DNA of 64,000 bases from Kordia algicida OT-1. GTDB taxonomy: Bacteria; Bacteroidota; Bacteroidia; Flavobacteriales; Flavobacteriaceae. Below the pieces are notes generated by a model. That model saw only the letters and a list, made by a program, of their open reading frames with translations, did not search any database and was not told the DNA's origin. Each line of letters begins with the position of its first letter. The first letter of the stretch is position 1. The stretch lies in assembly GCF_000154725.1 (NCBI RefSeq), contig NZ_DS544873.1, forward strand, positions 317,307-381,306, given 5' to 3'. The position numbers and the translations under genes were made by a program. Positions 8,869-17,494 of the stretch are shown piece by piece.

Positions 8869-8910
8869 AATTGAGATTGTTTTATTGATTAATGATTTAT
8901 TCTTTTGATA

Positions 8911-8932
8911 ACACTGAGCGGAGCCGAAGTGT
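8911..8932. repeat. 22-bp palindromic repeat, inverted copy of 45080-45101
   Basis: Begins ACACTGAGCGG and ends CCGAAGTGT. It is the exact reverse complement of 45080-45101 and related to motifs at 3130, 3198 and 53017. It lies upstream of the DUF2141 gene. Dispersed palindromes of this kind are common between flavobacterial genes. Confidence 0.7.
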
Positions 8933-9071
8933 TGTTTGATGATTCAAAAGTCCATATAAACCTGAAATCTGCATAAAAAAAGATACCTAACTGTAATTTT
9001 TTGAGGATGAATTGTAAAAAAGTTACTAAAAAAAGTTTGAATGTATTTTTGAACCGCATCTAAAATATATT

Positions 9072-9140
9072 GCAAAAAAAAGCTGTCTGTTAAATATGGT
9101 CAAATCTAATTTGGAATTTCTATACTTTACAGACAGCTTT
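9072..9140 (-). terminator. Intrinsic terminator of the GG-leader peptide gene
   Basis: A 12-bp perfect inverted repeat (9079-9090 with 9129-9140, AAAGCTGTCTGT) with a 38-base loop. On the minus strand it is followed by a run of eight T. It lies 27 bases downstream of the peptide stop codon at 9167, supporting a monocistronic transcript. Confidence 0.7.
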
Positions 9141-9166
9141 CGCTTACGATGAATTATGTAGAATGT

Positions 9167-9319
9167 TTAATAAGCGCACATCCAACCGCCAATGCATTTT
9201 CCACCAGGACAATCGCTATCATTGTTACAGAATGGCGGATGATTACCTCCAGCAATTGTTTTTTGTGTTGATTTGTCAATCAATTTTGTTCCAGAAAGGT
9301 TTGTGATGTTTTTTAACAT
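9167..9319 (-). CDS. Double-glycine-leader, cysteine-rich small peptide (bacteriocin/pheromone-type)
   Basis: A 50-residue ORF. The first 25 residues look like a GG leader: MLKNITNLSGTKLIDKS, then TQKTIAGG ending at Gly24-Gly25, where C39-peptidase ABC transporters cleave. The predicted 25-residue core begins NHPPFC and carries four cysteines at 31, 37, 42 and 48 (C-x5-C-x4-C-x5-C), with DCPGGKCIGG in the middle. The start ATG is at 9319, and an intrinsic terminator follows. No transporter, modification enzyme or immunity gene is adjacent, which is usual for orphan peptides of this type in Flavobacteriaceae. Four Cys suggest two disulfides or a thioether-modified product. Function (signal, antimicrobial or other) is unknown. 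Confidence 0.75.
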   Translation of the reverse strand: MLKNITNLSGTKLIDKSTQKTIAGGNHPPFCNNDSDCPGGKCIGGWMCAY

Positions 9320-9889
9320 AATATAGATTGTTTTGTATTAATAATTCAAAACTTAATGTAAATAAATTAGTTGTCAGTTGCTTACGGGAAAGCCTTACAA
9401 ATTGTAAAGTTAGTTTTTGAACTACTATAACATCAAAACAGCATTGTTTCTTTTTGGTAGTAAGCGTCTTAAAAAATACAGAAGAACAGTTTTCGGGAAC
9501 TTTCTCAAAAAATGAAGCGTCTATATAAATAGAATGAAGTTTACAACTGTAAAGAATTGATTCGGTTTTTTGTTCACATTTATGATTCAATTCCATTCAG
9601 TAATTCCTGTAGACTTAGTTAGTTTAATTGTTTGGGTTAAGAAAACTCAGTTGAAGAACGGAGTTTCATCATGCACTACAAAAAATTCAATTTACCATGA
9701 ATTTTACCTGATGTGCTGTATGTATTACGGAGAAAAGCGGACTTAATAGGTTCGCTTTTTTGTTTGTACGAAAAATGATAAGGAGTTTTCAGTACCTGAT
9801 CTTTATGTATTTAAATTTTAAATCTTTTATTTATGATTCTGAATTTCATTTCTGCTAATTAAAAAACGTACAAGCTTACTATTAAGTAT
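9320..9889. other. 570-base intergenic region
   Basis: The upstream region of the GG-peptide gene plus a plus-strand stretch ending in a good terminator at 9733-9760. A minus-strand open frame across 9276-9596 overlaps the peptide gene in another frame and lacks protein-like composition. A 9-codon ORF (MHYKKFNLP) begins at 9674. The plus-strand terminator without an obvious gene leaves room for a small RNA between about 9600 and 9760. Confidence 0.4.
9733..9760 (+). terminator. Intrinsic terminator without an obvious upstream gene
   Basis: A ten-bp stem (AAAAGCGGAC with GTTCGCTTTT, one G-T pair) with loop TTAATAG and a trailing T-run. No coding gene precedes it on the plus strand. Confidence 0.7.
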
Positions 9890-9940
9890 ATGTTTAGTAA
9901 CTTAGCTAATAATCAATCAAAGCATAAAAGCCAAAACCGC

Positions 9941-10429
9941 ATGATAAAAGGACTGTATGAAACTCACTTATTTGTAGAAAATCTTGAACGGTCAATTAAA
10001 TTTTACTCAAAAGTACTTGAGTTAAAACAATGTCGTTATGGCGCAGAACGCAGAACAGCTTTTTTTTGGATAGGGAACGACAAACAATTTATGCTTGGCT
10101 TGTGGGAGAAACCAAAAGAGGAAATTGACATTAGACACTTTGCCTTTCAATGCGAACCTGAATGGATTCTAAACGAGTCGGTTGCATTCTTAAAATCACA
10201 CAATATAACATGTTATAACTTTTTAGAAGATAATCATGAAAAACCAATGGTATTTTGTTGGTTGCCAGCGATATCTATTTACTTCAATGACCCAGACGGA
10301 CACGAACTCGAATTTATCGGAATATTGCCTGGCACGACCAAATCAAACGATGAAAAACGTGTCGTTTCCTATGATAAATGGCTTCAAATAAAAGATAATC
10401 GCAAAAAACTCTTATCAACTAGAATTTAA
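9941..10429 (+). CDS. VOC family (glyoxalase/dioxygenase-fold) protein
   Basis: About 162 residues from the ATG at 9941 (MIKGLYETHLFVENLERSIKFYSKVLEL); an upstream in-frame ATG at 9890 would add 17 residues of unconserved character. Two beta-alpha-beta-beta-beta VOC half-modules are visible: the first with THLFVENLERSIKFY, the second around RHFAFQCEPEW and FNDPDGHELEFIG. Putative metal ligands are the His of ETHLF and the Glu of HELEF. VOC proteins include lyases, dioxygenases and fosfomycin/bleomycin resistance proteins, and the substrate cannot be read from sequence. The TonB-C-like gene follows closely. Confidence 0.85.
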   Translation: MIKGLYETHLFVENLERSIKFYSKVLELKQCRYGAERRTAFFWIGNDKQFMLGLWEKPKEEIDIRHFAFQCEPEWILNESVAFLKSHNITCYNFLEDNHEKPMVFCWLPAISIYFNDPDGHELEFIGILPGTTKSNDEKRVVSYDKWLQIKDNRKKLLSTRI

Positions 10430-10468
10430 TCATTGATTGCTAAAAACAAAAACAAAAACAAAACAAAA

Positions 10469-10951
10469 ATGAAAAAGCAGTTTATTTACTTCGTTCTTTT
10501 ACTAGCAATACCGTTTTCTATGCTAAGTCAAACCCATATAGATATTGAGGATGTGGAAGTAGAAGAAGAAGGAAGCTTTGATCCAAAAAAAGCTGTGGTT
10601 CCTTTTGCTGTGGTCACGGAAGCACCAAGATTTAGGAAATGTAAAAAAATAACTGGAAAAGAACTCAAAGAATGCTTTGAAAAAACATTGGATGCATACA
10701 TTTCAAAAACCCTTGTCTATCCCAAAGAATATAAAACAGAAGCCATTGAAACAAAAGTATATGTTATTTTCAATATTGATAGAGAAGGTAAAATTGTTAA
10801 AATACGCACCAGATCTAAGCGTAAAGACAAAGAACTGTTTGAAAAAGAAGCCATTCGCGTTATCAGTAATATTCCAAAGTTAAAACCTGCCCGACAGAAA
10901 GGAGAAAAAGTAACTGTTAGTTACAGTAAAGTAATTTATTTTTCTTTATGA
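10469..10951 (+). CDS. TonB C-terminal-like secreted protein
   Basis: About 160 residues from the ATG at 10469; the frame is open from a TTG at 10433 but the sequence from 10469 starts a clean signal peptide (MKKQFIYFVLLLAIPFSMLSQ). The C-terminal 90 residues have the TonB_C pattern: VYVIFNIDREGKIVKI, then KELFEKEAIRVISNIPKLKPARQKGEKVTV. There is no N-terminal transmembrane anchor or proline-rich spacer, so it is not a full TonB; such free-standing TonB-C proteins are frequent in Flavobacteriia and their role is unclear. Confidence 0.8.
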   Translation: MKKQFIYFVLLLAIPFSMLSQTHIDIEDVEVEEEGSFDPKKAVVPFAVVTEAPRFRKCKKITGKELKECFEKTLDAYISKTLVYPKEYKTEAIETKVYVIFNIDREGKIVKIRTRSKRKDKELFEKEAIRVISNIPKLKPARQKGEKVTVSYSKVIYFSL

Positions 10952-11026
10952 GTAAATCAATAATGCATACAACTAGGTAATCATGAAAAATCAAATTGTA
11001 TATATCCAATCTTTATATTCACAGAA

Positions 11027-11881
11027 ATGAATAAAAGTCTTTATCCAGACGAAAAAACACCTTTATTAGCACATTTTTCTGAATATGATAGTGTTTACAT
11101 AGGTTTAATACCATTCTTTAAGGTTGATAAAAAAGATCATCATACCAATAGTTCTAAAAAAATAATTTCCTTTGAAGAAGCTCAGAAGGAAGATGAAATA
11201 TTTGAAAACATACAGAATCATTCCAATATGACCATTTATGTGTCTAACGAAGATTATCCAAGTGATGAAGAAATTATTGAAAATGGAAATGTCGTCACTT
11301 GGGAAGAAATAATTTCGAATACGAAACTAGAAAATTATAAAGAACTTAATAAAGCGTTGATGACTTCTATTGGTGCGTTTCATAAAAAATTACAACGAAA
11401 AGATTTATTGGAATTACTGAACCAATATGCAGAAAAAGAAAATATTTGGAATCCAACCGAAGGTATGTTTGACTATTTTACGAAATCATCAATTTTTAAC
11501 TTGTTGACAGCCGCAGGAATTACCAAAATTGAAACGGAAGATGAATTCTGTGAAAACAAAAGTACGCTTGATTTAAAAACTTTGAATAAGACTGATTTTT
11601 GTGAACAAGTTGATACTAGAGATTATTATATTTACACGAAAAACAAATCAATATTTTTTGCAATTGGTTGGGATTTCTTCTTTTTCTTCATTGCAATAGA
11701 CGAATCTAAGTTTTCAAAAAAGCTGATTGAAAGTCATTTTGAAGGATTTTGGGCAGATGAAAAAACTACTCATTTGTGGACTTGGGAAGAAGGTGAGATT
11801 GACCGAATACTAAATTCGAATAAAACAGCAAATAGCAATAAAAGTACTCTTTGGACAAAGCTGAAAAGATTGTGGTCTTGA
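11027..11881 (+). CDS. Hypothetical cytoplasmic protein (possibly DUF2711-like)
   Basis: A 284-residue acidic protein without signal peptide. Visible blocks are YPSDEEIIENGNVVTWEEI, then KALMTSIGAFHKKLQRKDLLELL, PTEGMFDYFTKSSIFNLL, and a C-terminal IGWDFFFFFIAIDES stretch. The combination reminds me of DUF2711 proteins of Firmicutes, but I am not sure. The gene is in a patch of single accessory-looking genes and is followed by a decayed small gene. Confidence 0.6.
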   Translation: MNKSLYPDEKTPLLAHFSEYDSVYIGLIPFFKVDKKDHHTNSSKKIISFEEAQKEDEIFENIQNHSNMTIYVSNEDYPSDEEIIENGNVVTWEEIISNTKLENYKELNKALMTSIGAFHKKLQRKDLLELLNQYAEKENIWNPTEGMFDYFTKSSIFNLLTAAGITKIETEDEFCENKSTLDLKTLNKTDFCEQVDTRDYYIYTKNKSIFFAIGWDFFFFFIAIDESKFSKKLIESHFEGFWADEKTTHLWTWEEGEIDRILNSNKTANSNKSTLWTKLKRLWS

Positions 11882-11904
11882 AGATACTTGTTTAAAAAAA
11901 TACT

Positions 11905-12218
11905 ATGAAAAAACTAATCATCATACTGTTGTTTGTAATTCCAGGTTTCTTATGTAGTCAAATAAAAGATGCTATTGGAACTGTGTATTATCAACAAAAC
12001 AATTCAATTTATACCATTTTTAGCAATCAGAAGAATACTTTAATCGGACAAAAAGGAATTGAATATCGCGAAGGGAAAACAGCATCAAATGTGGCAAAAG
12101 TATTTGGCTCATTATATTATCCTGAAGCAATACCATTTATGTGATGTACGCAGATTCTAGCGGAACACTTATTGGACAAAAAGGACTAGATTACCGCGAA
12201 GGGAAAACTGTGAATTAA
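11905..12218 (+). pseudogene. Truncated secreted repeat protein
   Basis: The first frame (11905-12144, 79 residues) begins with a signal peptide (MKKLIIILLFVIPGFLCSQ) and contains TLIGQKGIEYREGKT. It stops at TGA, but at the overlapping ATG (12144) a 24-residue frame repeats the unit almost exactly: TLIGQKGLDYREGKTVN, ending at 12216-12218. The two units imply a longer tandem-repeat protein that was cut and frame-disrupted. An alternative is a genuinely short secreted peptide with a coupled second ORF. I recognise no family. Confidence 0.5.
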
Positions 12219-12358
12219 GCGTTTGGTGATTTCTAAAAATTAGATCTTTTGAAATGTGGTAAATGATGTATACATTTCCCGCTTTTTCGTTATTTTTATT
12301 AAAATATTTTTTGGGAGTCATTAAAAAAAATGAAAAACAATATACTAAATCAGAAATA

Positions 12359-14431
12359 ATGACAAAAAATACTTTATTTATTATAATTATCTTAACCACA
12401 CTATTTACAACGCAAGCTCAAGAAGATTCGTATCTATGGTTAGAAGATGTCGACAGCGAAAAATCATTAGCGTTTGTCAATAAACAAAATAAAATAACTG
12501 AAGATAAATTAAGTAGCATACCTGAATATCAAGGTATTTATGAAAAATCATTGGAAATATTTAATTCTACAGATGGCATTGTGTATCCTTCAACTTATGG
12601 CGAATTTGTATATAATTTTTGGAAGGATGAAAATCACGTCAGAGGAATATGGAGAAGAAGTCCAAAATCAAAATATCTAGAAGGAAATCCAACATGGGAA
12701 ACGTTATTTGATTTAGATGAGATGTCTAAAACTGATGGTGTAAAATGGGTCTATAATGGCTCGAATGGTTTATATCCAGATTACAATCGATTTATAATTT
12801 ACCTCTCAAAAGGTGGCAGTGACGCATCTATTAAAAGAGAATTTGATGTGAAGACAAAGACGTTTATAGATGATGGTTTCTATGTTCCAGAATCTAAAGG
12901 CGGTGTAAGTTATGTAGATAAGAATACCTTGATTATATCTTCCGATTTTGGTGAAAATACCCTGACTACTTCTGGATATCCAAGACAAGTGAAACTCTGG
13001 AAAAGAGGAACGTTATTAAAAGATGCTACACTTCTGTACGAAGGAGAAGTAGATGATATTGGGGTATCTGGATATGTACTTCGAGATAATGAAATGGAGT
13101 ATAAATGTGTTGTGCGTTACGTTTCTAGAACAGATATTTCTTATATTATATTGGTAGAGAATCAGCAAATAAAATTAGATATTCCAAGTGATACGTATCC
13201 TGAAAATCTTATAAACAATCAGTTAATTTTGAGATTGCAATCAGATTGGAATGTTAATAATAAAATTTATAAACAAGGTTCGCTCATCAGTTTAAACTTC
13301 ACAGAATTACTGAAAGGAAAAAAACAGGTTCAATTAATTATTCAACCAGATGAACTATCAAGTATAGAAGGAGTTTCAAAAACAAAAAATAAACTTCTCG
13401 TAAACTTACTTCACAATGTAAACAGTGAATTATTTATATATTCTTATGTGAATAATAAATGGATTGGTAAAAAAGTGAATGCACCTGATTTTGGTAGAAT
13501 TTCTATTACTGATTTGAGTCTATCATCCGATGAATATTTTTTCACATATAGCAACTTCTTAACTCCAACAACGTTATACATTGCGAATGCGAAAACAAAT
13601 ACGATAAGTCCTTTTAAATCGCTTACACCTTATTTTGATAGTGATAAATACAAAGTCAATCAATTTATGTCAACATCAAAAGATGGAACACAAATACCGT
13701 ATTTTGTAGTATCATCTAAAGATATGAAAACTGATGGAAGTAATCCTACGTTGCTTTATGCCTATGGCGGTTTTGAAATATCACAACGACCATTTTATTC
13801 TGCTACTTTCGGAACGTCGTGGTTAGATAATGGGGGCGTATTTGTACTAGCTAACATTCGTGGAGGTGGCGAATTTGGACCAAAATGGCATCAAGCAGGA
13901 TTAAAAGAAAAACGACAAAATGTTTTTGATGATTTTTATTCCGTAGCAGAAGATTTAATAACAAAAAAAATTACCTCTCCAAAACATTTAGGTATTATGG
14001 GAGGAAGTAATGGTGGATTATTAGTTGGTGTAGCCTTTACGCAAAGACCTGACTTATATAATGCAGTCGTATGCCAAGCTCCATTACTAGACATGCAACG
14101 CTATAATAAGTTACTTGCTGGCGCTAGTTGGATTGATGAATATGGAAATCCTGATATTCCAGAAGAATGGGCATATATTAAAAAATATTCTCCGTATCAT
14201 AACTTAAAAAAGAATGTAGCATATCCTGAAGTATTCTTTTATACTTCAACTCGTGATGACCGTGTGCATCCAGCGCATGCGAGAAAAATGGCAGCAAAAA
14301 TGATTGATATGGGATATCCAGTCTATTACTACGAAAATATTGAAGGTGGTCATGGCGGTTCGTCAACAAATAAGCAAAGTGCAAAAGCTAATGCAATGCG
14401 ATTTTCATATTTACTAATGAAATTAAAATAG
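12359..14431 (+). CDS. Prolyl oligopeptidase family serine peptidase (S9A)
   Basis: About 690 residues from the ATG at 12359, which opens a signal peptide (MTKNTLFIIIILTTLFTTQAQ); the frame is open further upstream to 12263 without a plausible signal. It has an N-terminal DSYLWLEDVDSEKSLAFV segment, a seven-bladed propeller, and a C-terminal alpha/beta hydrolase. The catalytic Ser is in GIMGGSNGGLL, the Asp in TSTRDDRVHPAHA, and the His in ENIEGGHGGSS. It is therefore a periplasmic or secreted endo- or oligopeptidase cleaving after proline or related residues. The length is usual for the family. Confidence 0.93.
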   Translation: MTKNTLFIIIILTTLFTTQAQEDSYLWLEDVDSEKSLAFVNKQNKITEDKLSSIPEYQGIYEKSLEIFNSTDGIVYPSTYGEFVYNFWKDENHVRGIWRRSPKSKYLEGNPTWETLFDLDEMSKTDGVKWVYNGSNGLYPDYNRFIIYLSKGGSDASIKREFDVKTKTFIDDGFYVPESKGGVSYVDKNTLIISSDFGENTLTTSGYPRQVKLWKRGTLLKDATLLYEGEVDDIGVSGYVLRDNEMEYKCVVRYVSRTDISYIILVENQQIKLDIPSDTYPENLINNQLILRLQSDWNVNNKIYKQGSLISLNFTELLKGKKQVQLIIQPDELSSIEGVSKTKNKLLVNLLHNVNSELFIYSYVNNKWIGKKVNAPDFGRISITDLSLSSDEYFFTYSNFLTPTTLYIANAKTNTISPFKSLTPYFDSDKYKVNQFMSTSKDGTQIPYFVVSSKDMKTDGSNPTLLYAYGGFEISQRPFYSATFGTSWLDNGGVFVLANIRGGGEFGPKWHQAGLKEKRQNVFDDFYSVAEDLITKKITSPKHLGIMGGSNGGLLVGVAFTQRPDLYNAVVCQAPLLDMQRYNKLLAGASWIDEYGNPDIPEEWAYIKKYSPYHNLKKNVAYPEVFFYTSTRDDRVHPAHARKMAAKMIDMGYPVYYYENIEGGHGGSSTNKQSAKANAMRFSYLLMKLK

Positions 14432-14511
14432 CGCGCATATTGATTATTACCAATTCTCCCAAACTAACGCAAATTTCCAACTCGTACTCATAAACAAACT
14501 AAAAAAATACC

Positions 14512-15051
14512 TTGAGTTTAAAAGAAAAATTAGATAAAATAAATTCTGAAATCGAAAAGGGACTGAAGTTCAAAGCGACTGATAGGTTGCGAAATTTGAT
14601 TCAAGAAAATCCAAATGAGCTAGAATTGAGGAACAAACTAGCTGAACTTTATTATGAAAGCGGATTTCTGGATGCTGCAGGAAAATATTGGATTCTTACG
14701 GAGCCTACCGATGAACGAATTAAAGAATGTGTAGCTATGTATGAGCAATCAGTAAATTATTCTGGATATCAAATTTTACAGGAACTTGTATTTCGTGGCG
14801 ATAAATCTAAACTTTCTGAGTTTGCTCAAAAAAAGTTGTCAGAATTGGAGTCCGATAGTAAAAAGAAAGTAGATTACATTCCTAAGTTTAGTGCAAAAAA
14901 TAATAAAAAAAGATATAAAAAAGGAATTTCAAAATCAACGCTCAAAGAAAAACTAATTACTTCTCTCATTATTGGAATCTTGATATTTTTGGCAATTTGC
15001 TCCATTATTGGAGTGATAACTGTAGTAAAAAGTTTCTTTGGAATGTTGTAG
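14512..15051 (+). CDS. DUF6584 family protein with C-terminal membrane helix
   Basis: A 179-residue protein. No ATG exists at the expected position, and the TTG at 14512 gives MSLKEKLDKINSEIEKG, the usual start of this family. The N-terminal 90 residues form a TPR-like helical array (KATDRLRNLIQENPNELELRNKLAELYYESGFLDAAGKYW) typical of DUF6584. A basic linker and a single hydrophobic helix (about 147-175) end the protein. Function unknown. It is convergent with the DUF58 gene with only 8 bases between stops and no clear terminator. Confidence 0.75.
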   Translation: MSLKEKLDKINSEIEKGLKFKATDRLRNLIQENPNELELRNKLAELYYESGFLDAAGKYWILTEPTDERIKECVAMYEQSVNYSGYQILQELVFRGDKSKLSEFAQKKLSELESDSKKKVDYIPKFSAKNNKKRYKKGISKSTLKEKLITSLIIGILIFLAICSIIGVITVVKSFFGML

Positions 15052-15059
15052 ATAGAGTA

Positions 15060-16427
15060 TTACACCATCCCACGAGCTTTCATTTCCAAATACTTATTAA
15101 TCGTGTCAATCGTTAAATTTTCTGGAGTTGTGAGAATAGAGTAGATTCCGTATTTCTTTAATTCGTTGACAATTAAGCGTTTTTCGAAGGAGAATTTTTC
15201 AGCAATTACTTTGTCGTATGCTTCCTGAATTGTGGTTGCTTCTTCGTTTATCAATTCGTCTAACTCTGTGTTTTTGAAGAAAATAACGACCAATAAATGA
15301 CTTTTGGCAATTCCTTTTAAGTAGGGAAGTTGTCGGTTTAAAGCGTCCATTGTTTCAAAATTTGTATACAACAAAATCAGGCTTCGGTGTTTGATATTTC
15401 GTTTGATATCTGCGTACAATCTTCCAAAATCTGATTCAAAGAAATCGGTGTCTACATTATAAAGCGATTCTAAAATCATGCTCATTTGCGCACTTCGTTT
15501 CTCCGCAACCACCATATTTTCCACTTTCTTGGAAAATGTAAACATTCCAGCTTTGTCTTGCTTTTTCAGAATCACATTACTCATCACCAAGGTTGCATTA
15601 ATCGCATAATCCAACAAACTCAATTCGTTGAACGGCATTTTCATCACACGACCTTTGTCAATCACAGAATATACAGGTTGTGATTTCTCATCTTGATACT
15701 GATTTACCATCAATTGATTGCGTTTGGCAGTCGCTTTCCAATTGATCGTTCGTAAATCGTCGCCCGTTACATATTCCTTAATTTGCTCAAATTCCATAGT
15801 ATGTCCAATACGACGAATCTTTTTGATTCCGTACATCGTCAAATTGTTACTAATGGCGAGCAATTCGTACTTTTTAAGCTGTAAAAATGCAGGATAAGTT
15901 GGCACCATCACTTCATTGTCGAAAAAGAAACGACGCGAAACCAATCCTAAAATAGACATTACATATACATTCAGTTTTCCAAATTTATATTCGCCACGCT
16001 CTGTTGGACGCAACATATATTTCAATTCAGAAACGCTCGATGCTTTTATTTTTTTCTCTATAGAAAAGTCACGTACCTGAAACTGTTCAGGGATTTCGTC
16101 AATGATTTTGGTGTAAATCGCAAACGTGTAATAATTTTCCAATCGCAAAAAAACTTCATTTTCGTCACCATTTGAGAATTTTTCTGGCGCTTGCCTTTTG
16201 GCAACAATTCCTGTTCTGGTCAGATATAAAATGATAATATCTAGAAAGGTAAATGTTAAGAAAATTAGCAATAATAATTTCGATACGTAAAAGAATCTTG
16301 GAAAAATAAAGCTCACAATAAAGCATACAATAATAGCCAAACACACGTAAAAGAAACGGTTTTGGAGATATAATGATTTAAAAAAGCTTTTAACTAATTG
16401 CACGAGCTTGCTGTTTTTTAAAAACAA
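15060..16427 (-). CDS. DUF58 domain-containing protein
   Basis: A 455-residue protein with two N-terminal transmembrane helices (about 24-75) and the DUF58 core. The hallmark GDDLRTINWKATAKRNQLMVNQY lies near residue 220, followed by a von Willebrand factor A-like fold. In such clusters DUF58 works with a MoxR AAA ATPase, probably as a chaperone pair for envelope proteins or metal centres. The only in-frame start after the MoxR stop is TTG at 16427. The gene is six bases from the MoxR stop, so it is translationally linked. Confidence 0.9.
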   Translation of the reverse strand: MFLKNSKLVQLVKSFFKSLYLQNRFFYVCLAIIVCFIVSFIFPRFFYVSKLLLLIFLTFTFLDIIILYLTRTGIVAKRQAPEKFSNGDENEVFLRLENYYTFAIYTKIIDEIPEQFQVRDFSIEKKIKASSVSELKYMLRPTERGEYKFGKLNVYVMSILGLVSRRFFFDNEVMVPTYPAFLQLKKYELLAISNNLTMYGIKKIRRIGHTMEFEQIKEYVTGDDLRTINWKATAKRNQLMVNQYQDEKSQPVYSVIDKGRVMKMPFNELSLLDYAINATLVMSNVILKKQDKAGMFTFSKKVENMVVAEKRSAQMSMILESLYNVDTDFFESDFGRLYADIKRNIKHRSLILLYTNFETMDALNRQLPYLKGIAKSHLLVVIFFKNTELDELINEEATTIQEAYDKVIAEKFSFEKRLIVNELKKYGIYSILTTPENLTIDTINKYLEMKARGMV

Positions 16428-16433
16428 TACTAT

Positions 16434-17459
16434 TTATCGAGGAATCTCAATAGTTTGTATGATTTGATTGATAATTTGTTTTGAAGTGACACCTTCCATT
16501 TCACGTTCAGGCGTTACAATAATACGGTGTTGCAATACTGGTACTGCTACTTGTTTAATATCTTCTGGCGTTACAAAATCGCGTCCGTTCATCGCGGCAT
16601 AGGCTTTAGAAGCTTTTAAAATGGCGATAGAAGCTCTTGGAGAAGCACCAATGTATAAAAATTGATTGCTACGCGTATTGATAATAATTTGTGCAATGTA
16701 ACGTAGCAAATGCGGTTCTACAATAATGTCATTTACCAAGTTTTGATACTTTGTAATTTGCTCTTTACTTAAAAACGAATTGATTTTATCAACTTTTTTC
16801 GTTTCTTTCAAATCGTGCTCACGCGCAATGATTTCTACTTCTTCATCAAGATTCGGATAGTCAACATTTATTTTGAATAAAAAACGATCCAATTGTGCTT
16901 CAGGCAAACGGTAGGTTCCTTCTTGCTCAATTGGGTTTTGTGTTGCTAAAACCATAAAAGGCGCATCTAACGAATACTTTGTACCGTCCATAGTAATTTG
17001 GCGTTCTTCCATTACTTCAAACAAAGCAGCTTGTGTTTTTGCTGGCGCACGATTGATCTCATCAATCAACAACATGTTGGTAAATACAGGTCCTTTTTTA
17101 AATTCAAATTCTGTCTTTTTCATGTCAAAAATAGACGTTCCTAGAATATCACTTGGCATTAAATCTGGTGTAAACTGAATACGCCCAAAATCAACTTTTA
17201 GTGACTTGGCAAGTAACTTTGCGGTAATGGTTTTTGCAACTCCTGGAACACCTTCTATCAGTACATGTCCTTTGGCAAGTAATGCCGTAATCAACATGTC
17301 AATCATGCCTTGCTGTCCTACAATTACTTTAGAGAGTTCTTGTCTTATTTTATGAATTCCTTCTTGCAATTCGGTCAGATCAATTCTGTTTGTGAATGAC
17401 AATGGATCTTCATAATTTTTATGTGCATCTTGTTCGTTAGTTTCTCCTGTAAAGTCCAT
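16434..17459 (-). CDS. MoxR family AAA+ ATPase
   Basis: A 341-residue AAA+ ATPase. Walker A GVPGVAKT is at about residues 70-77, Walker B LLIDEINRAP near 130, followed by the MoxR-typical MEERQITMDG and LATQNPIEQEGTYRLPEAQLDRF segments and the C-terminal lid (YIGASPRASIAILKASKAYA). MoxR proteins are chaperone-like ATPases that act with DUF58/VWA partners. It lies in the operon SpoIIM-membrane protein-DUF4129-DUF4350-MoxR-DUF58, in which all six genes are close or overlapping. Confidence 0.95.
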   Translation of the reverse strand: MDFTGETNEQDAHKNYEDPLSFTNRIDLTELQEGIHKIRQELSKVIVGQQGMIDMLITALLAKGHVLIEGVPGVAKTITAKLLAKSLKVDFGRIQFTPDLMPSDILGTSIFDMKKTEFEFKKGPVFTNMLLIDEINRAPAKTQAALFEVMEERQITMDGTKYSLDAPFMVLATQNPIEQEGTYRLPEAQLDRFLFKINVDYPNLDEEVEIIAREHDLKETKKVDKINSFLSKEQITKYQNLVNDIIVEPHLLRYIAQIIINTRSNQFLYIGASPRASIAILKASKAYAAMNGRDFVTPEDIKQVAVPVLQHRIIVTPEREMEGVTSKQIINQIIQTIEIPR

Positions 17460-17494
17460 ATGTTGAATTTAATGAGTTGTAATTTAATGTTTTG

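Noticed and set aside
9276-9596. 106-residue minus-strand open frame
   Set aside because: It overlaps the GG-leader peptide gene in another frame, lacks a recognisable domain and has a composition like shadow frames; the peptide gene with its terminator explains the region better.
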